11,740 nucleotides of DNA from Deltaproteobacteria bacterium (GTDB lineage Bacteria; Myxococcota; B64-G9), in assembly GCA_003647095.1 (NCBI GenBank), contig QMME01000096.1:1-11740 (forward strand), written 5' to 3'. Below are positions 6,530 through 11,740 of the stretch, piece after piece. Numbering within the stretch: the stretch's first letter is position 1; each line of letters begins with the position of its first letter. The translations under genes and the position numbers were made by a program. The notes under the pieces were generated by a model that was not told the origin of the DNA, ran no database searches, and saw only the letters and a list, made by a program, of their open reading frames with translations.

Positions 6530-7363
6530 ATGAAAAGCTGGCAAGCGCGGTTGTTGGTGACGCTGCTGCTGGCCGCCCCGCCGGCCCTGGCAGCTCCGCC
6601 CCGGGTTACCATCGAGTCCCCGGTCTCGGGTTGGACCACCGCCCGGCGCATCAAGGTGCGCGGCACGGTGTCCGATGCCAACATTCAACGGGCCACCCTG
6701 GTGGCCAACGGCACCAGCTTTCTCATCCGCGTCAAGGACGGCACCTTCGTCCAGAACGTAATTCTCTCCCGCGGCTCGAACACCGTCACCGTGAAGGCCC
6801 GTAACCCGGACGGCGTCGGTTCCGACAGCGTGACCTTCTTCTCCTCGGTGCCGCGCGAAGATCTCACCATCTACCTGGTCTTCGACCCGCAGCCCTTCTA
6901 CATCGACCTGTGGGTGACCGAGCCCGGGGGCGAGCGCTGCTTCTGGCGCAAGCGCACCACCAGCCGCGGCGGCAAGCTGCACGACCTGTACAACGATCTT
7001 CCCGGCGGCGGGGTGGGCATGGGCCCGCAGGCTTACACCATCTCCTCGGCGCCGGCCGGCGACTACCTCATCCAGGTCAACTACTGGGCCGGCGGCGTCT
7101 GGGGCCAGGGTGAGGTGCAGGGCGGCCCCTACGGCAGCAAGCGCATGCCCATCGTGCCCTTCCGGGTGGAGGCGGTGCTCTACGAAGGCACCGACCAAGA
7201 GCAGCGTCACGTCTTCCGGGCGGTGCTCACCAAGCCTTCCGACACCTACACCGTGGGTCGCATCAAGGTGGTGCCCCCCGGCGAGCGCCGCCGCGGCAAG
7301 GATGCCCTGCGGGCCGAAAAGCGCCTGGAACAGAAATCCGGCCCCGGTCAACCGGTCCAGTGA
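6530..7363 (+). CDS. Secreted protein with Ig-like and DUF2135-like domains
   Basis: A 277-residue protein from the ATG at 6530, which lies just after AGGAAG and gives a clean signal peptide (MKSWQ, hydrophobic core, cleavage likely after ALA at about residue 21). An in-frame TTG at 6515 would only add five residues. Residues about 25-105 form an Ig-like beta sandwich of the glucodextranase-B/Big_9 sort (VTIESPVSGW, IKVRGTVSDA, LSRGSNTVTVKARNPDG). Residues about 110-247 resemble DUF2135, known from YfaP-type proteins: FYIDLWVTEPGGERCFW, GPQAYTISSAPAGDYLIQVNYW, and a final beta strand before GRIKVV. The tail is basic and low-complexity. No catalytic motif is seen; a periplasmic or surface binding role is plausible but inferred. 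It converges on the MFS gene, and the 47-bp gap between them holds no terminator I can see. Confidence 0.82.
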   Translation: MKSWQARLLVTLLLAAPPALAAPPRVTIESPVSGWTTARRIKVRGTVSDANIQRATLVANGTSFLIRVKDGTFVQNVILSRGSNTVTVKARNPDGVGSDSVTFFSSVPREDLTIYLVFDPQPFYIDLWVTEPGGERCFWRKRTTSRGGKLHDLYNDLPGGGVGMGPQAYTISSAPAGDYLIQVNYWAGGVWGQGEVQGGPYGSKRMPIVPFRVEAVLYEGTDQEQRHVFRAVLTKPSDTYTVGRIKVVPPGERRRGKDALRAEKRLEQKSGPGQPVQ

Positions 7364-7410
7364 GCCCGGAATCTCCCACCCGGTACCACTCCCTCGGCAA
7401 CTACAGGGGC

Positions 7411-8682
7411 CTACAAGCTCTTTCTCCACCAGAGAATCCCCATCAGCACCGTGCCGGCGGCGGCCACGCCCAGCAGCATCCACAGCACCGGCTGCATGCT
7501 GCCGCCGCTCGTCTGGTAGAGCCGGGCCACGGCCTCCTCCTGCACGATGGGTCCGGCCGAGCCCATGCCGTTGATGATGCCCGCGGCCACCAGGGCCCCG
7601 CGCTGGTTGCCCACGTCGATGGCCCCGACACCCGATATCAGCGAATCGGGTCCGTAGAGCATGAAACCGGCCAGCCCCAGCACCACCGCGAAAAAGACCA
7701 GGTGCACCCCGCCACCCAGGGCCAGGCCGGCGAAGGCCAGCGTCATGCCCACCATCATGAAGAAGGCCACCGCCGCCCGGCGCCCGCCGAACAGGCGGTC
7801 GGTGACCAAGCCGGCCAGCAGCACCCCCCCGAAGCCGGCGGCGTAGAAAATGGTGGATAGATAAGCGGCCTGGTCTCCCCGCAGGCCGAAGTTGCGTTCC
7901 AAAAAATAGGCCGTCCAGGAAAACAGCAGGTAACGGGAGAACTTGATGCAGAAATAGATTCCCCCCATGACCAGGATGGTGGCCACCACCCGCCTGCTCC
8001 AGCCCAGGCCGGGCGGGGGTCCGTCGCCCGGGCCGGCAGCCGGTCGTTCCTCGTCGTCGCGGATCGGCTGCAGGCCCACCGCCTGGGGAGTGTTGGGGTG
8101 CAGCCACAGCACCAGGGCCCAGATAGCAAGCAGCACCAGGGCGGCGGCGAAAAAGGCCCAGCGGAAGCCGGCCAGGCCCAGCATCAACCCGGCGAAGTTG
8201 GAAGCCAGGAAGGGGCCGGCCTGGTAGCAGGTGGACCACACCCCCAGTACCGTTCCGCGCTGGCGCCGGGGAAACCAGTATCCCAGCGAGCCGATGCAGC
8301 CGGGCCAGCCGGTGCCCTGGGCCAGGCCGTTGAGGGTGATGAACACCAGGAAGGTGGTATAGAGATCGCTCACCCCCATGACCAGGTTGGCCAGCACCGA
8401 GATACCGGTGCCGGCCAGCAACAGGCGCTTGGGACCCAGCCAGCGCCCGGCCGAGGCCGAGCCGAACTGCCCCACCATGTAACCGACCAGGTAGGCCGTG
8501 CCCAGGTGGCCGAGCTGGCCGGTGCTGAGCCCCAGCTGATCCTGGAGGGTGGCCTTGACCACGTAGAAGTTCATGCGACAGAAGTAGTAACCGGCGTAGG
8601 CCAGCCAGGTGGCCAGGAAGATGCGCACCTGGTAGTTGCGAAAGCGCGGCTGGCCGCCGTCCGGAGCGTCGGCGGCGCTCAC
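7411..8682 (-). CDS. MFS transporter, organophosphate:phosphate antiporter (OPA/GlpT-UhpT) type
   Basis: Twelve-TM inner-membrane carrier of 423 residues. The central loop at about 200-230 is charged and Pro/Gly-rich. Two sites point to the OPA family. TM1 has GYYFCRMNF with Arg36, matching the YLVRKNF Arg45 of GlpT. TM7 has SRYLLFSWTAYFL with Arg250, matching the LRYGILDWSPTYL Arg269 of GlpT. These two arginines bind the phosphate group in GlpT. The GlpT substrate-site histidine (H165, NCAHNVGG) appears to be Tyr153 here (STCYQAGP), so the substrate probably differs. The start is GTG at 8682 with GGGAGGT 5 nt upstream. It overlaps the amidotransferase stop by 4 nt (GTGA), indicating translational coupling. 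It is the last gene of a four-gene operon. Alignments were by eye; the substrate is unknown. Confidence 0.88.
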   Translation of the reverse strand: MSAADAPDGGQPRFRNYQVRIFLATWLAYAGYYFCRMNFYVVKATLQDQLGLSTGQLGHLGTAYLVGYMVGQFGSASAGRWLGPKRLLLAGTGISVLANLVMGVSDLYTTFLVFITLNGLAQGTGWPGCIGSLGYWFPRRQRGTVLGVWSTCYQAGPFLASNFAGLMLGLAGFRWAFFAAALVLLAIWALVLWLHPNTPQAVGLQPIRDDEERPAAGPGDGPPPGLGWSRRVVATILVMGGIYFCIKFSRYLLFSWTAYFLERNFGLRGDQAAYLSTIFYAAGFGGVLLAGLVTDRLFGGRRAAVAFFMMVGMTLAFAGLALGGGVHLVFFAVVLGLAGFMLYGPDSLISGVGAIDVGNQRGALVAAGIINGMGSAGPIVQEEAVARLYQTSGGSMQPVLWMLLGVAAAGTVLMGILWWRKSL

Positions 8683-9533
8683 CGGGGACCTCCCGGCAGC
8701 ACCAGCCGTTCGAGCCAGTTGCGGAACTCCAGTTGCCGGCGGGACGGATCGAGCACGTCGTCGTCGATACCCAGGCGCCAGCGCAGGTCACGGCGCTCGG
8801 GCTGGTCATGCAGGGTCTCCAGGTCGGTGACGTAGGTCTGGAAGGCAATCTCGTCCGTGAAGAAGCCCTCGTCGAGCAGGCGCTGGCGCCGGGCCACGAT
8901 GAGCCGGGCCATGTCGTGCAGGCTGTACTCGGGGTGGTATTGCACCGCCCAGAAGGTTCCGGCGGCATGCCGTACCTCGGCGGCCTGCACGCGGGTGAAG
9001 TCGTTGCCGGCCAGCAGCACCGCCCCCGGGGGCAGCGTGGTCACCTCGTCGTAGTGAGAGATGAAGGCATCGAAGACCGGGGGCTTGTCCCGCAGGAAGG
9101 GATGGGCGCGGCCCTGGCCGGTAAGCACGATCTTGCGGGCCAGGCCCATTTCCCGGCCGCGCGGGTTCTTGGCCACCTGGCCGCCGGCTGCCACCACGGC
9201 GATCTGCAGCCCCCAACAGCTGCCGTAGGCGGGCACGCCCTGCTGGTAGGCCTGCCGCTGCAGCTCGATCATGCGCCGCACGCGCTCGTCGTCCTGGTCG
9301 TAGATGGTGAGGTTGCACCCGGTCCAGAGTATTCCCCGGTAGGAAGCCAGGGCGGCACCCGCCGGCAGCTCGCTGCCCGGGTCGGCGGGAAAGAGGACGT
9401 CGTAGCCGGCCTCGGGCAAGTGGGCCTGCAGCATGTCGGCGTAGAGCTTCCAGGCCTGCTCTGACTGGCAGGCGGTGAACTCCTCCCGGCTGGCGGGGGG
9501 ATAGCCGTCGACGATGAGGAAGCGCAGGCTCAT
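8679..9533 (-). CDS. Class-I (triad) glutamine amidotransferase, GMP-synthase-like
   Basis: A stand-alone 284-residue GATase1 domain. The nucleophile elbow YGSCWGLQ places Cys106, and VQYHPEY places His200 and Glu202, completing the Cys-His-Glu triad. The oxyanion region TGCNLTIYD (71-79), the NPRGREMG segment (123-130) and a C-terminal extension of about 80 residues (DDDVLDPSRRQLEFRNWLERLVLP) match a conserved stand-alone proteobacterial group annotated only as type 1 glutamine amidotransferase. Such enzymes hydrolyse glutamine to donate ammonia, or act as gamma-glutamyl hydrolases (PuuD-like). Which applies here cannot be read from the sequence. ATGA overlaps join it to the upstream HAD gene, and GTGA to the downstream MFS gene, so all are expressed together. 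The partner synthase, if any, is not in the window. Confidence 0.9.
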   Translation of the reverse strand: MSLRFLIVDGYPPASREEFTACQSEQAWKLYADMLQAHLPEAGYDVLFPADPGSELPAGAALASYRGILWTGCNLTIYDQDDERVRRMIELQRQAYQQGVPAYGSCWGLQIAVVAAGGQVAKNPRGREMGLARKIVLTGQGRAHPFLRDKPPVFDAFISHYDEVTTLPPGAVLLAGNDFTRVQAAEVRHAAGTFWAVQYHPEYSLHDMARLIVARRQRLLDEGFFTDEIAFQTYVTDLETLHDQPERRDLRWRLGIDDDVLDPSRRQLEFRNWLERLVLPGGPR

Positions 9534-10291
9534 GGCTGCCGCTCCAGGCGCTCGAGGATCTCCGGCAGCCGGGCGTAGTCGGCGCAGACGGCATCGGCGG
9601 CGGTGGTGGCGCTGCCCCGGTCCTTGACCACCGTCACCAGTACCGCCCGGGCCCCGAACTGGTGAGCACCGGCGACGTCGTTGTGCTCGCGATCACCCAG
9701 GTGCACCAGCTCGGCGGCCTGCACTCCCAGCTGCCGGGCGGCCGCGGCGAAAACCTCCGTTGCCGGCTTGGCCCGCCCCACCTCGTCGGAGAAGACGAAG
9801 GCATCGAAGCAGTCGGCCAGCCCGTCACGCTCGAGCATCTGCCGCAGGGCCCAGCCCGGTGAGAAGACGGTGTCGGAAATCACTCCCAGGCGATAGCGTT
9901 CCCGCAGCTGCTGGAGTGCCTCGGCCACGCCCGGGGCCAGGCGCGGAGGCAGGTCGAGTTCCATGCGTTCGTGGGCCCCGACCAGCTCGGAGAAGGTGTC
10001 AGCGGGCAGCTCCGCCCCCAGCCCGGCCAATACCAGTTGCAGGCGTTCGGCCACCGACCAGGTCACCTGCAGCTCGGTCCAGGTCTTGCGAAAGGCGGCG
10101 TCGCAGGCCGCGTAGGCTCCTTCCAGGCGGGCCAGCGAGACGGGATCCTGCAGCTGCAGGGCCTGCTGCACCAGCAACCGGCGCGCTTGCGGCTTGCCGG
10201 GCAGCCCCCGGCGGGCGCGCTCGGGTTCGTCGGAATCGTCGGCGTACACGGTATCCCAGAGATCGAAGGTGATTGCCCGGATCGCGGCCAT
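9530..10291 (-). CDS. HAD-superfamily hydrolase (probable phosphatase)
   Basis: A 253-residue cytoplasmic HAD subfamily IA protein with a helical cap inserted after motif I. Motif I is FDLWDT, with nucleophile Asp10. Motif II is GVISDT with Ser139, motif III RAKPATEVF with Lys175, and motif IV HLGDREHND with Asp200 and Asp205. The residue two after the nucleophile is Trp12 rather than the usual general acid/base Asp; the next Asp is one further on (Asp13). FD-x-W-x-T variants do occur in this superfamily, so it may still be catalytic, perhaps with altered chemistry. It likely removes phosphate from a small metabolite. The gene begins 4 nt after the alcohol dehydrogenase stop, and its own stop overlaps the amidotransferase start (ATGA). 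Confidence 0.9.
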   Translation of the reverse strand: MAAIRAITFDLWDTVYADDSDEPERARRGLPGKPQARRLLVQQALQLQDPVSLARLEGAYAACDAAFRKTWTELQVTWSVAERLQLVLAGLGAELPADTFSELVGAHERMELDLPPRLAPGVAEALQQLRERYRLGVISDTVFSPGWALRQMLERDGLADCFDAFVFSDEVGRAKPATEVFAAAARQLGVQAAELVHLGDREHNDVAGAHQFGARAVLVTVVKDRGSATTAADAVCADYARLPEILERLERQP

Positions 10292-10295
10292 CGCC

Positions 10296-11438
10296 TCACC
10301 AGGCTCCCCGGTAGAGCTGTTCCATGGTTTCGGGATCGTCGCAGGCCCGCGGATTGCTCAAGTGGCAACCGTCCTCCAGTGCCTTGGCCACGAGCTGGGG
10401 CAGGTGCTCCTCCTTCACTCCCGCCTGGCTCAGGCGCAGGGGCAGGCCGATGCCCCGGGCCAGTTGCCGGATGGACTCGGCGGCGGCGGCGGCCGTGGGA
10501 CTCTGGGCCTCGAGCGCGTGAGCCAGCTCGGCGGCTCGCTCGGCCTCGGCCTCGCCGTTGAATTCCACCGCCACCGGCAGGAGGATGGAGTTGGCCAGCC
10601 CGTGCGAGACCCCGGAGACGGTGGACAGGGGGTGGGCCAGGGAGTGTACCACTCCCAGGCCCTTCTGGAAGGCCACCGCGCCCATGGTGGAAGCCATCAA
10701 CATGTCGCGCCGGGCATCGGCATCGTCACCCTGCTTGACCGCCCGGGGCAGCGCCCTGACGATCATGCTCACGGCCCGCAGGGCGATACCGTCGGCCAGG
10801 GGGTGGTAGCCGGTGGCCATGAAGGCCTCGATGTTGTGGCTCAGGGCATCCATGCCCGTCTCGGCGGTGAGGCGCGGGGGCAGTTCGTAGGTCAGCAGGG
10901 GATCGCATACCGCCAGGGCCGGCATCAATCGCGGCGAGAACAGCACCACCTTGCGCCCGGCCGCCGCCACGGTGATCACCGCCGAGCGGGACACCTCGGA
11001 ACCGGTGCCGGCGGTGGTGGGAATGGCCACCAGCGGCGGCAACTCGCCCAGGATCCTGGCGTCGCCACCCTTCAGGTCGTCGTACTCCTCGAGAGGGTCG
11101 GGATGGTTGATGCGGATCTGGATGGCCTTGGCGGCGTCGAGGGGACTGCCGCCGCCGATGGCCACCAGGCCGTCGGCCTCGTGGTTGCGAAAGGTCTCGG
11201 TTCCCGCTTCCACCTGCTGGTCGTTGGGATTGGGATCGATCTTGTAAAAGGTGGCCGGTTCGAAGCCGCTCGAGCGCAGCAGGTTGACCAGCTTTTCGGG
11301 GATGTCGGTGGTCATCAGGCCGCGGTCGGTGACTACCAGCGGGCGCTTGACGCCCATGGCGGACAGGTGGGGCGGCATGTCCTCGATCACGCCCTCGCCG
11401 AAGAGGATACGGGTGGGGAAGTTGAACCTGGTCTTCAT
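10296..11438 (-). CDS. Iron-containing (group III) alcohol dehydrogenase
   Basis: NAD(P)-dependent oxidoreductase interconverting an alcohol and an aldehyde or ketone. From the ATG at 11438 (AGGAGG 6 nt upstream) it has 380 residues, the normal family length; a longer in-frame reading upstream has no ribosome site and runs into the repeat. The N-terminal dinucleotide domain shows GGGSPLDAAK (95-104) and IPTTAGTGSEVS (139-150). The metal site is DALSH (Asp197, His201), then VVHSLAHP (His265, and the conserved His269) and GVSHG (His279). The spacing equals that of the Fe2+ ligands in FucO. The substrate cannot be read from sequence: this family includes 1,2-propanediol, butanol, lactaldehyde, 4-hydroxybutyrate and phosphonoacetaldehyde enzymes. 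It is the first gene of the operon with the HAD, amidotransferase and OPA transporter genes. Confidence 0.95.
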   Translation of the reverse strand: MKTRFNFPTRILFGEGVIEDMPPHLSAMGVKRPLVVTDRGLMTTDIPEKLVNLLRSSGFEPATFYKIDPNPNDQQVEAGTETFRNHEADGLVAIGGGSPLDAAKAIQIRINHPDPLEEYDDLKGGDARILGELPPLVAIPTTAGTGSEVSRSAVITVAAAGRKVVLFSPRLMPALAVCDPLLTYELPPRLTAETGMDALSHNIEAFMATGYHPLADGIALRAVSMIVRALPRAVKQGDDADARRDMLMASTMGAVAFQKGLGVVHSLAHPLSTVSGVSHGLANSILLPVAVEFNGEAEAERAAELAHALEAQSPTAAAAAESIRQLARGIGLPLRLSQAGVKEEHLPQLVAKALEDGCHLSNPRACDDPETMEQLYRGAW

Positions 11439-11483
11439 GGTGCACCTCCTGGACAGGACCAGCCCCGAGATCATCATTGCCGC

Positions 11484-11498
11484 GCTTGTTTGGCAAGC
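11484..11498. promoter_or_regulatory. Small inverted repeat upstream of the alcohol dehydrogenase operon
   Basis: GCTTG (11484-11488) and CAAGC (11494-11498) flank TTTGG, 46 nt upstream of the dehydrogenase ATG. Nearby minus-strand TTGCCA and GATGAT are only 15 nt apart, a poor promoter. An operator is possible, but the arms are short. Confidence 0.2.
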
Positions 11499-11513
11499 CC
11501 CAAGGTGGATCGG

Positions 11514-11680
11514 CGGGCCGTGCCGGGGCGGGGCGTGGTTGGCGGCTCGGGGCCGCACTCTCGTGCTCACTGCGCTCCGCGCGAGAGCACACCCCCTCGC
11601 CGCCTTGCATCATGGGCTATGTGGGTGTTGCGGGCCGTCCCGGTGCGGGGCGTGGTTGGCGGCTCGGGGCCGCACTCTCG
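11514..11680. repeat. Interspersed GC-rich hairpin repeat, copies C and D
   Basis: Two tandem modules closely match copy A near recX. The first (11514-11595) lacks the module head and contains the GCGGC/GCCGC hairpin (11542-11546 with 11552-11556) and the CTCTCG...CGAGAG pair. The second (11596-11680) starts with the head (CTCGCCGCC..GCATCATGGG), repeats the GCGGC hairpin (11659-11663 with 11669-11673) and ends after CACTCTCG. The remaining 60 bp to the window edge carry no gene I can support. The repeat sits upstream of the dehydrogenase operon promoter region. Confidence 0.7.
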
Positions 11681-11740
11681 TTCCTTGTGCCCGCCGGCAC
11701 TCTGGGTGATAGTGGAGGCATGAGTACGTCTGCGAGAACG

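Noticed and set aside
6491..8968. 825-codon minus-strand frame overlapping the MFS gene and the secreted-protein gene
   Set aside because: Pro/Gly/Arg-rich shadow frame without motifs; the +1-shifted MFS frame and the opposite-strand secreted protein are the real genes.
10296..11438. Phosphonoacetaldehyde reductase with a PhnX-type HAD partner (phosphonate metabolism)
   Set aside because: The HAD lacks the PhnX-type motif I and no phosphonate mutase or aminotransferase gene is nearby.
10194..11723. 509-codon plus-strand frame opposite the dehydrogenase and HAD genes
   Set aside because: GC-rich antisense shadow; the minus-strand proteins have complete catalytic motifs and ribosome sites.
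11720..11740. ATG with GGAGG upstream at the right edge (M-S-T-S-A-R-T)
   Set aside because: Only seven codons are visible and the spacer between GGAGG and ATG is one base, too short for a convincing start.

Overview
The window is a GC-rich bacterial chromosomal segment whose genes run nearly end to end. The organism is most likely a Gram-negative of the former Deltaproteobacteria (Desulfuromonadota or Desulfobacterota type). That placement is an inference from the style of the PilT and RecA proteins and from the thpR-recA pairing; no rRNA or other taxonomic marker is present. TTG and GTG starts with good Shine-Dalgarno sequences are common here (recX, thpR, the 5951 gene, the MFS gene).

Left edge (1-350): the first 43 codons of a Y1/IS200-like (REP-associated, RAYT-type) transposase run leftwards out of the window. 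Upstream of it is a GC-rich pair of REP-like direct repeats. Next come a plus-strand MscS-family channel gene (350-1318) and a convergent Yip1-family membrane protein gene (1323-1931, minus). A divergent promoter region at about 1985-2044 separates the Yip1 gene from pilT.

Pilus and recombination block (2112-5817): pilT and recX lie together on the plus strand. They converge on a thpR-recA pair on the minus strand. The roughly 285 bp between recX and recA is filled by an interspersed, hairpin-rich repeat and a second small inverted-repeat element. recA has its own sigma-70-like promoter inside the 3' end of thpR, and a CTGT-N8-ACAG-like SOS operator lies at its predicted transcription start.

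Middle (5951-7363): two plus-strand genes, a two-TM membrane protein with a conserved YGGWGIR motif (DUF6141-like) and a secreted two-domain protein (Ig-like/glucodextranase-B-like plus DUF2135-like), probably form a small operon.

Right block (7411-11438, minus): a very compact four-gene operon, transcribed in the order iron-dependent alcohol dehydrogenase, HAD phosphatase, class-I glutamine amidotransferase, OPA-type (GlpT/UhpT-like) MFS transporter. Gaps are +4, -4 and -4 nt. The gene set suggests import of a phosphorylated or anionic organic compound, dephosphorylation, alcohol/aldehyde oxidoreduction and an amide-transfer or amidase step. I do not recognise it as a named pathway, and it is the best candidate in the window for something undescribed. 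Further copies of the recX/recA intergenic repeat lie just upstream of this operon, up to the right edge.
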